From an uncultured Lachnospiraceae bacterium (GTDB lineage Bacteria > Bacillota > Clostridia > Lachnospirales > Lachnospiraceae): DNA of 29,364 bases. Positions 22,771 through 29,364 of the stretch are shown in pieces (position 1 is the first letter of the stretch; every line of letters starts with the position of its first letter). The stretch spans positions 1 to 29,364 of the forward strand of contig CAJUDY010000046.1 in assembly GCA_910584945.1 (NCBI GenBank), written 5' to 3'. The position numbers and the translations under genes are program-made. Below the pieces are notes generated by a model. That model was given only the letters and a program-made list of their open reading frames with translations. It made no database searches and was not told the origin of the DNA.

Positions 22771-24191
22771 TAGAAGCGGAAATCCCGCTTTCCCTCCGCG
22801 ATATCGTGAATATGCTCTATGGCAATTTTTTTCACCTTGGGATTGGGGATCTTCTCAAGCTCCCGCTCGATCAGCCCCATGCCGAGCTTCCGGGTATCTT
22901 CGCTGGCGTAGTCTTCCAGATACTCCTTCAGAGTCATCAGCGCGTTGGGATGACAGCAGTTTAAGATCTGCATGTTCTTGCAGAGGGCCATGAAACGGTC
23001 ACCGGTTCGTCCCTCACGGTAACAGGCGGTGCAGAAGCTGGGGATGTATCCGAGCTTCATCAGCCAGTTGACCACTTCGTCCAGCGTTCTCTGATCACTG
23101 ACATCGAACTGCGCGCTTGTGACGTCTTCTTCCGTCTCCGGCTCGGCGTAACCGCCTACACTGGTTCTGGAAGCGCCGCTGATCTGGGACACGCCCAGCG
23201 GAAGCACCCGTTCCCGGACCTCCTGACTTTCTCTGGTGGAGATGATCATGCCCGTGTAGGGAACCGAGATGCGGATCAGCGCACAGATCTTGGCAAAGAT
23301 ATCGTCGCTGATGCTGTTGTCGAAGGCAGACGGATCGATGTCGTCCGCGTGCTTGATTCTGGGAACGCTGATGGTGTGAGGACCGACGCCGTGAACCGCT
23401 TCCAGATGCTCCGCGTGCATCAGAAGTCCGGCGAATTCATAGCGGTACAATTCCAGCCCGAACAAGACGCCCAGTCCCACGTCATCAATGCCGCCCTCCA
23501 TGGCCCGGTCCATGGCTTCCGTATGATAAGCATAATCATGTTTGGGTCCGGTGGGATGCAGTTTCTCGTAGCTTTCTTTATGATACGTCTCCTGGAACAG
23601 GATGTAGGTACCGATCTCCGCCTCTTTTAACTTCCGGTAATTCTCTACGGTTGTGGCCGCGATATTGACATTGACTCTGCGGATAGCGCCGTTTTTATGC
23701 TTGATGCTGTAGATGGTATGGATACATTCCAGTATGTATTCGATGGGATTGTTGACCGGGTCTTCGCCGGCTTCGATGGCCAGGCGCTTGTGTCCCATAT
23801 CCTGCAGGGCGGTTACTTCTTTGATAATCTCTTCCTGCGTCAGCTTTTTCCTGGCGATATGCTTGTTTTTCGCGTGATACGGACAGTAGACGCATCCGTT
23901 GACACAGTAGTTGGACAGATACAGAGGGGCAAAAAGCACGATGCGGTTTCCGTAATAGTCTTTTTTCAACTGCTCTGCCAGTGCGAAAAGTTCTGCTACT
24001 TTCTCCGGGATTTCACAGGCCAGGAGTACGGACGCCTCCCGGTGAGTCAGTCCTTTGCGTTCTCTTGCTTTTGCGAGGATCTGGTCGATCAGCTCCAGGT
24101 TCTCCTTATTCGCGTCCGCGTAGTCAAGCGTCTCCCGGATCTCCTCGTCCGAGATGAATTCCTCAGCCTTTAAAGACTTTACATTGTACAT
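22770..24191 (-). CDS. hydG: [FeFe] hydrogenase maturase HydG
   Basis: HydG is a radical SAM tyrosine lyase that makes the CO and CN ligands (as an Fe-Cys synthon) of the H-cluster subsite. The 473-residue length is normal. The radical SAM cluster motif is CVNGCVYC (C96, C100, C103; CX3CX2C). The second cluster of HydG is bound by C387, C390 and C413 (CX2CX22C), in the segments FCTACYREGRTG and ILNCCHPN. The ATG lies behind AAAGGAG, though at about 12 bases, longer than usual. It follows the TM1266-type regulator gene on the same strand with a gap of 77 bases. The other maturases, HydE and HydF, are not in this window and must lie elsewhere. Confidence 0.97.
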   Translation of the reverse strand: MYNVKSLKAEEFISDEEIRETLDYADANKENLELIDQILAKARERKGLTHREASVLLACEIPEKVAELFALAEQLKKDYYGNRIVLFAPLYLSNYCVNGCVYCPYHAKNKHIARKKLTQEEIIKEVTALQDMGHKRLAIEAGEDPVNNPIEYILECIHTIYSIKHKNGAIRRVNVNIAATTVENYRKLKEAEIGTYILFQETYHKESYEKLHPTGPKHDYAYHTEAMDRAMEGGIDDVGLGVLFGLELYRYEFAGLLMHAEHLEAVHGVGPHTISVPRIKHADDIDPSAFDNSISDDIFAKICALIRISVPYTGMIISTRESQEVRERVLPLGVSQISGASRTSVGGYAEPETEEDVTSAQFDVSDQRTLDEVVNWLMKLGYIPSFCTACYREGRTGDRFMALCKNMQILNCCHPNALMTLKEYLEDYASEDTRKLGMGLIERELEKIPNPKVKKIAIEHIHDIAEGKRDFRF

Positions 24192-24268
24192 AATGAATGT
24201 ACGCTCCTTTCTTTTCGGTCAGGCGGTCAGAGCCAAAACGGCTTCTTCCGGCTTCCCGGTTAGTTTGA

Positions 24269-24562
24269 TTATGTGAGGTCGTCTGCTTTTTTGCTGGCAG
24301 CCGGCGCGACACCGCTTTTTAAGTCGGAATATACGGTCTTTGCAGAGACTCCCGGAAGTCTTCCGATCCTGCCGGACAGTGCGTTCACCACGTCCTGGGG
24401 AGCGTCCAAAGCCACGCTGATGATATTCAAATGCCGTTCCCGGTAAGGAATGCCCATCCTTCCGATGATGTATCTGCCATATTGATGCAGAAGGCCGTTC
24501 AATTGCTCTACGGCATCTGCATTTTCAACAATGATACCGATCAATGCGATCCTCGTTTCCAT
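24269..24562 (-). CDS. TM1266-family iron-only hydrogenase system regulator
   Basis: This 97-residue protein has the ferredoxin-like/ACT-type fold of the TM1266 family: RIALIGIIVE, RYIIGRMGIPYRER, NIISVALDAPQDVVNALSGRIGRLPGVS and a final VYSDLK. Family members lie beside hydE/hydG genes and are thought to regulate the hydrogenase system; the mechanism is not established. The ATG follows GGAGA. It is the first gene of a minus-strand unit with hydG. Regulation: a promoter is predicted at 24617-24645. Confidence 0.87.
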   Translation of the reverse strand: METRIALIGIIVENADAVEQLNGLLHQYGRYIIGRMGIPYRERHLNIISVALDAPQDVVNALSGRIGRLPGVSAKTVYSDLKSGVAPAASKKADDLT

Positions 24563-24616
24563 ATATATTCTCCAAAAATCAGGTCTGTTGTAAAAAATTG
24601 TGAAATACTGATATGA

Positions 24617-24645
24617 ATTTTAGCATATCTTTCAGAAAATAGCAA
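24617..24645 (-). promoter_or_regulatory. Promoter of the TM1266-type regulator/hydG unit
   Basis: On the minus strand TTGCTA (24645-24640) and TAAAAT (24622-24617) are separated by 17 bases; TGC just before the -10 makes it an extended -10 promoter. The leader is about 48 bases. Confidence 0.6.
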
Positions 24646-24745
24646 CTATTTATAAAATGGCTGGAAGACAGAAAAATACAATATATACAAAACATACAAA
24701 TAAAACAAAATAATTCTGTATAATTTGTACATTGTGTAAAACCAC

Positions 24746-24774
24746 TTGGAGTGTTAAAGTTATATATGTATACA
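24746..24774 (+). promoter_or_regulatory. Promoter of the hydCBA operon with palindromic -10 region
   Basis: TTGGAG (24746-24751) and TATACA (24769-24774) are separated by 17 bases. The -10 lies inside the palindrome ATGTATACAT (24766-24775). Two copies of TTTGTACA, at 24724-24731 and 24781-24788, bracket the promoter at a 57-base interval. A second TATAAT at 24719-24724 has no good -35. These repeats look like regulator sites, but I cannot name the factor. Confidence 0.48.
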
Positions 24775-24815
24775 TGTGCGGTTTGTACAATTAACAAAAC
24801 AAGGAGGAAAAACGA

Positions 24816-25292
24816 ATGCTGGATCAGTCTTATTATCGTAAGACAGATGAGATCATTGAGCACTACGGCCGTAAGGCAGGCTCGCTGATCCCAATCATGC
24901 AGGATATTCAGGCAGAGTATCGTTATCTGCCGGGAGAACTGCTGACCTATGTGGCAAAGGAAATCGGAATCAAGGAGGCAAAAGCGTACAGCGTGGCTAC
25001 CTTCTATGAGAACTTTTCCTTTGAGGCAAAAGGGAAATACGTGATTAAAGTATGTGACGGAACAGCCTGTCATGTTCGGAAATCCACTCCGGTGCTGGAG
25101 GCACTCTGGAAGGAACTGGGACTCAGCAAGAAAAAACATACGACGGACGACATGATGTTTACCGTGGAAACCGTATCCTGTCTGGGCGCATGCGGTCTTG
25201 CTCCGACGATGATGGTGAACGAAGATGTATATCCTTCCATGACACCGGAAAAGGCACTTGCAGTTATTGAAGAATTGAGAGGTAAGGGCTGA
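24816..25292 (+). CDS. hydC: [FeFe] hydrogenase subunit HydC (NuoE-like)
   Basis: This 158-residue subunit has a helical N-terminus and a thioredoxin-like domain that holds one [2Fe-2S] cluster through C80, C85, C122 and C126 (CDGTAC and CLGAC motifs), as in NuoE and Thermotoga HydC. The ATG follows AAGGAGG. It is the first gene of the structural operon; its stop codon overlaps the hydB ATG by one base (TGATG). In the complex it joins the electron path near the NuoF-like subunit. Confidence 0.95.
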   Translation: MLDQSYYRKTDEIIEHYGRKAGSLIPIMQDIQAEYRYLPGELLTYVAKEIGIKEAKAYSVATFYENFSFEAKGKYVIKVCDGTACHVRKSTPVLEALWKELGLSKKKHTTDDMMFTVETVSCLGACGLAPTMMVNEDVYPSMTPEKALAVIEELRGKG

Positions 25293-27178
25293 TGATTAAA
25301 AACAAAGAAGAATTGTTACAGGTACGTGAGTCAGCCAGAGAACAGGTAGCAGCATATGACTGCAGAATTCTCGTCTGTTCCGGTACAGGCTGTATTGCAA
25401 CAGGGTCTGCCAAGATCTACGAAGAGTTCCTGACACTGACCAAAGATGCTCCGGGCGTGGTACTTGACTTTGCTCCCCATGACGAGGGAGAGCACGAGCA
25501 TGTGGGCGTGAAAAAGACCGGATGTCAGGGCTTCTGCGAACTTGGACCTCTGGTTCGTATTCAGAAGGGTGACGAAGTCATTCAGTACGTAAAAGTTCAG
25601 ATTGACGACTGCAAAGAAATCTTCGAATCGACCGTTCTTGGAAACGAAGTAGTGGATCGTCTTCTTTATACGAAGAAAGATGTTCATTATAAACACCCGG
25701 AAGATATTCCGTTCATGGCAAAACAGACCAGGATCGTTCTGGAGAACTGTGGGCGCGTGGATGCGGAGTCTCTGGATGAGTACATTGCAGCAGGCGGTTT
25801 TGAAGCTCTCACCAAAGCCATGTTCGACATGAGCAGGGATGAGATCATCGACGAAGTGGATCGCTCCGGACTGCGCGGGCGCGGCGGCGGCGGCTTCCCC
25901 TGCGGAAGAAAATGGAAACAGGTCGCAAGGCAGAAAGAAAAGATCCGCTATGTGGTCTGTAACGGTGATGAGGGCGACCCGGGAGCATTCATGGACGGTT
26001 CCGTCATGGAAGGCGACCCGTTCAAGCTGATTGAAGGTATGATGATTGCTGCCTACGCCGTAGAGTCCACGGACGGCTATATCTATGTGCGTGCAGAGTA
26101 TCCCATGTCGGTTAAGAGACTTCGCCATGCAATCGCTCAGTTAGAGGAAAGAGGACTGCTGGGTGACAATATCCTCGGCACGGATTTCTGTTTCCATTTA
26201 CATATCAACAGAGGAGCAGGCGCATTCGTCTGCGGCGAGGGTTCTGCACTGACCGCCTCCATCGAGGGCAACAGAGGTATGCCGCGTGTGAAACCGCCCC
26301 GTACCGTAGAGAAGGGTCTGTGGGAAAAGCCGACCGTACTGAATAACGTGGAGACCTACGCGAACGTTCCGAAGATTATTCTTCAGGGTGCGGACTGGTA
26401 CCGGACCATCGGTACGGAGGGAAGCCCGGGAACGAAGACCTTCTCCCTGACCGGTTCCATCGAGAACACCGGTCTGATCGAAGTACCCATGGGAAGCACG
26501 CTGCGTGAGATCATCTTTGATATTGGCGGCGGCTTAAAGAACGGCGCGGAATTCAAGGCCGTGCAGATCGGCGGACCGTCCGGCGGATGTCTGACGGAGA
26601 AGCATCTTGACGAGCCTCTGGATTTCGATTCCGTGAAGAAATTCAATGCCATCGTCGGTTCCGGCGGTATGGTGGTTATGGATACCAACACCTGTATGGT
26701 AGAGGTTGCCCGTTTCTTCATGAGCTTCACACAGAGAGAGTCCTGCGGGAAGTGTGTCCCCTGTCGTGAAGGTACCAAGAGAATGTTGGAGATCCTCGAG
26801 AAGATCGTGGCTGGTGAAGGAGAGATGGAAGATCTGGACCGTCTGGAAGAGCTTGCGAACATGATTCGCAGTATGGCGCTCTGCGGACTGGGCAAGAGTG
26901 CACCGCTTCCGGTGATCAGTACGCTGAAGACCTTCCGGGATGAGTATGTGGAGCATATCGTGGACAAGAAATGTCCGGCGAAAGTCTGTCAGGCAATGCG
27001 CCGCTTCGCGATCAATCCAGAATACTGCAAAGGCTGCGGAAAATGTGCGAAGAACTGTCCGGTCGGCGCGATCACCGGTGTCCGGAAGGAATGCTATCAT
27101 ATCAACCCGAAGCTTTGTATCAAGTGCGGCGCATGTAAAGACAACTGTGCATTTGACGCGGTCTATATTGAGGAATAG
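25292..27178 (+). CDS. hydB: [FeFe] hydrogenase subunit HydB (NuoF-like)
   Basis: This 628-residue flavoprotein is the NAD(H)- and FMN-binding subunit. An N-terminal thioredoxin-like domain binds [2Fe-2S] through C29, C34, C78 and C82. The NuoF core has the FMN loop GLRGRGGGGFPCGRKW (193-208) and the NAD(H)-site segment CNGDEGDPGAFMDG (223-236). A [4Fe-4S] cluster is bound by C485, C488, C491 and C531. A C-terminal bacterial ferredoxin domain has two [4Fe-4S] motifs (C579-C589 and C609-C619). The domain order is that of HydB from electron-bifurcating hydrogenases, so this subunit is the likely bifurcation site. The start overlaps hydC by one base; hydA follows after 11 bases. Confidence 0.97.
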   Translation: MIKNKEELLQVRESAREQVAAYDCRILVCSGTGCIATGSAKIYEEFLTLTKDAPGVVLDFAPHDEGEHEHVGVKKTGCQGFCELGPLVRIQKGDEVIQYVKVQIDDCKEIFESTVLGNEVVDRLLYTKKDVHYKHPEDIPFMAKQTRIVLENCGRVDAESLDEYIAAGGFEALTKAMFDMSRDEIIDEVDRSGLRGRGGGGFPCGRKWKQVARQKEKIRYVVCNGDEGDPGAFMDGSVMEGDPFKLIEGMMIAAYAVESTDGYIYVRAEYPMSVKRLRHAIAQLEERGLLGDNILGTDFCFHLHINRGAGAFVCGEGSALTASIEGNRGMPRVKPPRTVEKGLWEKPTVLNNVETYANVPKIILQGADWYRTIGTEGSPGTKTFSLTGSIENTGLIEVPMGSTLREIIFDIGGGLKNGAEFKAVQIGGPSGGCLTEKHLDEPLDFDSVKKFNAIVGSGGMVVMDTNTCMVEVARFFMSFTQRESCGKCVPCREGTKRMLEILEKIVAGEGEMEDLDRLEELANMIRSMALCGLGKSAPLPVISTLKTFRDEYVEHIVDKKCPAKVCQAMRRFAINPEYCKGCGKCAKNCPVGAITGVRKECYHINPKLCIKCGACKDNCAFDAVYIEE

Positions 27179-27189
27179 GGAGGACAGAT

Positions 27190-28896
27190 ATGGGAACAAT
27201 TACAATAGATGGTAGAAAAGTAGAATTTACCGATGAGAAGAATGTCCTGTCTATTATTCGCAAAGCCGGCATCGACATTCCGACTCTTTGTTATCACTCG
27301 GAGCTTTCCACCTTTGGCGCCTGTCGTCTTTGTACGGTGGAAGACAACAGAGGAAGGATGTTCGCATCCTGCTCTGAGGAGCCGAGAGATGGTATGGAGA
27401 TCTATACCAATACCGGAAAACTGAAAAAATACAGGAAGATGATCATTGAACTTTTGCTGGCGGCTCACTGCAGAGACTGTACCACCTGCGTGAAAAGCGG
27501 CGACTGTGATCTGCAGGCGCTGGCGCTGCGTTTTGGCGTGACGGAAGTGCGCTTCAAGAATTATCGGGAAGAGAGACCGCTGGATCTTAGCTCTCCTTCC
27601 ATCATTCGTGATCCGAATAAATGTATCCTTTGCGGCAATTGCGTGCGCGTCTGCAGCGAGCTGCAGGGGGTCGGCGCGCTTGGATTTGCGCACCGCGGCT
27701 CTGACGCCATGGTAATGCCGGCATTTGACCGTGAGATCGCGACCACTGAGTGCGTGAACTGCGGACAGTGCCGTGTCTTCTGCCCCACCGGCGCCATCAG
27801 CATCAAGGACGACAAGGAAGCCGTATGGGATGCTCTGGCAGATCCCGATGTGCGCGTGGTAGCGCAGATCGCTCCGTCTGTCCGCGTGGCAGTAGGCGAC
27901 GCCTTTGGCCTTCCGAAGGGAAGAAGCACCATGGGCAAGATTGTCAGCGTGCTTCACAGAATGGGCTTTGATGAAGTTTATGATACGAATTTCAGTGCGG
28001 ACCTTACGATCATGGAAGAATCCGCGGAGTTTCTGGATCGCGTAAAGAACGGCGGAAAGCTGCCGCTTCTCACATCCTGCTGTCCGGCATGGGTGAAGTT
28101 CGTGGGCGATCAGTTTGAGGAATTTAAAGACAACGTATCCACCTGCCGTTCTCCGCAGGGAATGCTCTCCGCAGTAGCGAAGGAGTACTTCCGTGATCCG
28201 GCAAACGGCCAGGGCAAGAAGACGGTGATGGTATCCTTCATGCCGTGTACGGCTAAGAAGATGGAAGCAAAACGTCCCAACAGCCGGACCGAAGGCGAGC
28301 AGGATACAGACTTTGTCATCACCACCACGGAACTGGTGCAGATGATCAAGACGACCGGTATCGATTTTGCGGATCTGGAATCCGAGGCTTCCGATGTTCC
28401 GTTCGGCCTTGGCTCCGGCGGCGGCGTGATCTTCGGCGTGACCGGCGGCGTGACCGAGGCAGTCATCAGAAGATTGACCGAAGGACATGATAAGGCAACG
28501 CTGGACCGGATCGCGGAGTGCGGCGTTCGTCAGAGCGGCGAGGATGATTTCGTCCGTGAATTCACGATTCCTTACAATGGGATGGATGTGAAGATCTGTG
28601 TCGTCAGCGGACTTGCCAATGCAAGAACCGTCATGGAGCAGGTGAAGAGCGGTGAGAAAGAGTATCATCTCATCGAGGTGATGGCATGCCGCCGCGGATG
28701 TGTCATGGGCGGAGGCCAGCCGCGTCTGAAGGGCCTGAAGGCGAAGACCGCAAGGACGACGGGTATCTACAATGCAGATAATATCTCGGTGATCAAGAAA
28801 TGTGACGAGAACCCGACCATTATCTCTCTGTACGAAGGTTTCCTGAAGGGCAAGGAGCATAAGCTGCTGCATAATGAGGAGTTCTGTTCTCATTAA
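27190..28896 (+). CDS. hydA: [FeFe] hydrogenase catalytic subunit HydA
   Basis: This 568-residue catalytic subunit has, in order: a [2Fe-2S] domain (C34, C45, C48, C61), a His-Cys [4Fe-4S] site (H93, C97, C100, C106) and two [4Fe-4S] motifs (C145-C155 and C188-C198). The H-cluster domain has TSCCPAW (C297 for proton transfer, C298 a ligand), MPCTAKKME (C353) and the EVMACRRGCVMGGGQP motif (C500, C504). All H-cluster signatures are intact, so the enzyme should be active once matured. It lacks the extra C-terminal [2Fe-2S] domain of Thermotoga HydA, as clostridial forms often do. The ATG follows AGGGAGG. With HydB and HydC it would make H2 from NADH and reduced ferredoxin in the cytosol. Confidence 0.97.
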   Translation: MGTITIDGRKVEFTDEKNVLSIIRKAGIDIPTLCYHSELSTFGACRLCTVEDNRGRMFASCSEEPRDGMEIYTNTGKLKKYRKMIIELLLAAHCRDCTTCVKSGDCDLQALALRFGVTEVRFKNYREERPLDLSSPSIIRDPNKCILCGNCVRVCSELQGVGALGFAHRGSDAMVMPAFDREIATTECVNCGQCRVFCPTGAISIKDDKEAVWDALADPDVRVVAQIAPSVRVAVGDAFGLPKGRSTMGKIVSVLHRMGFDEVYDTNFSADLTIMEESAEFLDRVKNGGKLPLLTSCCPAWVKFVGDQFEEFKDNVSTCRSPQGMLSAVAKEYFRDPANGQGKKTVMVSFMPCTAKKMEAKRPNSRTEGEQDTDFVITTTELVQMIKTTGIDFADLESEASDVPFGLGSGGGVIFGVTGGVTEAVIRRLTEGHDKATLDRIAECGVRQSGEDDFVREFTIPYNGMDVKICVVSGLANARTVMEQVKSGEKEYHLIEVMACRRGCVMGGGQPRLKGLKAKTARTTGIYNADNISVIKKCDENPTIISLYEGFLKGKEHKLLHNEEFCSH

Positions 28897-28931
28897 AGGC
28901 GGACGGATAAAAAATAAATGATACGAAAAAG

Positions 28932-28959
28932 GCGGAGCACATGAGGCTCCGCTTTTTTT
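28932..28959 (+). terminator. Intrinsic terminator of the hydCBA operon
   Basis: GCGGAGC (28932-28938) pairs with GCTCCGC (28946-28952) around a seven-base loop, followed directly by seven T. The A-rich 5' flank pairs further with the T run and CGGTAT, giving a long stem. Confidence 0.9.
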
Positions 28960-28986
28960 CGGTATGCCGGGTGGTTTTTAGGGAAG

Positions 28987-29015
28987 GCATCAGTCTGAAA
29001 GGGCTGGTGCTTTTT
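28987..29015 (+). terminator. Second, weaker terminator-like hairpin
   Basis: GCATCAG (28987-28993) pairs with CTGGTGC (29004-29010), seven pairs with one G-U, and is followed by five T. It lies 28 bases after the main operon terminator and may be a backup that isolates the gene at the right edge. Confidence 0.5.
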
Positions 29016-29064
29016 ACGGTATGACGGGGAGTATTTATTCGGATTACCAAGATGGTAGGCGGTT

Positions 29065-29137
29065 AGCCCTCTCTGGAGGGACTGTGACCCTCCGATCACA
29101 TAGAAACCCGCAAGGGAATCGAAAGGAGAGGAGGGCT
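29065..29137 (+). promoter_or_regulatory. Switchable leader masking the ribosome site of the 58-aa gene
   Basis: AGCCCTC (29065-29071) is the exact complement of GAGGGCT (29131-29137), which holds the ribosome site. The same bases can pair instead with GAGGG (29076-29080) in a tight hairpin. That block, as GGAGGG (29075-29080), also pairs with CCCTCC (29088-29093), which in turn matches GGAGGG (29130-29135) over the ribosome site. Four blocks thus form mutually exclusive folds, a design seen in mRNAs with hidden ribosome sites. The pairing is direct; the switching is inference. Confidence 0.6.
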
Positions 29138-29143
29138 GAGTCA

Positions 29144-29320
29144 ATGGATATTTTAGGACTTATTGCAGTGCTGAGCTTCGGCTTGACCTGCTTTGGAATA
29201 GGATACTCTATCGGTAAAGATAGTAACAAGACACAGAAGCGTGAAATCATGAAAGCAGTTAAAAGCTGTGTTCAAAATCAAAAAGACGAATTGATGAAAA
29301 TATTGGATGTAGAGGAATAA
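29144..29320 (+). CDS. Single-TM 58-aa peptide, possible type I toxin
   Basis: The ATG lies eight bases after GAGGG. The first 24 residues form one TM helix (LGLIAVLSFGLTCFGIGYSIGK) and the rest is a charged helical tail (KREIMKAV ... ELMKILDVEE). The frame is open back to 29021, but that ATG has no ribosome site and its product would start inside the structured leader. Size, single TM helix, a charged tail and a leader that can hide the ribosome site resemble membrane toxins of type I toxin-antitoxin systems. No antisense-RNA promoter is visible before the window ends, so a plain small membrane protein is the alternative. Confidence 0.62.
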   Translation: MDILGLIAVLSFGLTCFGIGYSIGKDSNKTQKREIMKAVKSCVQNQKDELMKILDVEE

Positions 29321-29364
29321 GATAACTTTTGGTATCATGCGAATAGATATGTTCCCCAAGTGAA

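Noticed and set aside
24781..24800. Rex-type operator upstream of hydC
   Set aside because: TTGTACAATTAACAA has TTGT and ACAA ends but is three bases shorter than the Rex consensus, so the half-sites are misplaced.
27163..28893. 576-residue open frame on the minus strand opposite hydA
   Set aside because: It is an antisense shadow of a gene with every catalytic motif of HydA. It lacks recognisable domains and exists because of the codon bias of the real gene.
29021..29143. Longer 99-residue version of the last protein from ATG 29021
   Set aside because: There is no ribosome site before it, and the extension consists of the base-paired leader.

Overview
The window looks like a gut-type Lachnospiraceae (Clostridia) chromosome of roughly balanced GC. 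The evidence is a trimeric electron-bifurcating-type [FeFe] hydrogenase with HydG and a TM1266-type regulator, a Bce-type peptide-resistance module, an AgrC/LytTR-type system beside a surface protein with Cys/His-rich repeats, strong AGGAGG ribosome sites, and many small uncharacterised genes of the kind common in that family. No rRNA, tRNA, CRISPR array, transposase or integrase is visible.

Layout. (1) 1-4710: a broken 3' fragment of an LRR/NTF2-like gene, then on the minus strand a four-gene Bce module (response regulator, histidine kinase, ATPase, permease) with a TTACA-N4-TGTAA operator overlapping the kinase stop codon. (2) 4784-9675: an accessory plus-strand stretch holding a 64-residue protein behind an 11-bp inverted repeat, an orphan 215-residue protein, a decayed GNAT acetyltransferase remnant (minus strand), an LRR plus NTF2-like protein, a NYN/PIN-like nuclease with a lysine-rich linker, and a 522-residue LRR protein. 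A 129-bp near-repeat (52-180 and 6992-7120) brackets the Bce module. (3) 9728-14966: a GHKL sensor kinase and LytTR regulator pair on the minus strand, divergent from a membrane-anchored surface protein; direct repeats that fit LytTR binding abut the surface-gene promoter. (4) 14994-18242: a hemerythrin/CheX-like/REC fusion, a MoaE-like protein followed by a protein with a GGADGPTSIF motif, and a YczE-type membrane protein. (5) 18351-21964: a hybrid sensor kinase and a solute-binding lipoprotein three bases apart, with no transporter genes beside them. (6) 21989-22770: a coiled-coil protein encoded by in-frame heptad repeats. (7) 22770-28959: the hydrogenase locus, with the TM1266-type regulator and hydG on the minus strand and hydC, hydB and hydA on the plus strand, reading away from a shared intergenic region. 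(8) 28987-29320: a 58-residue single-TM protein whose leader can fold into mutually exclusive hairpins that mask its ribosome site, suggestive of a type I toxin.

How they work together. The Bce module would sense and detoxify cell-wall-active peptides. The GHKL/LytTR pair probably controls the divergent surface protein. The lipoprotein is probably the ligand-binding partner of the hybrid kinase. HydABC would couple NADH and ferredoxin oxidation to H2 evolution, with HydG supplying CO and CN ligands. The maturases HydE and HydF are not in this window. The best candidates for undescribed biology are the LRR/NYN/LRR group, the MoaE-like plus GGADGPT pair, the kinase-lipoprotein pair and the switchable leader at the right edge. 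All are inferred from sequence alone.
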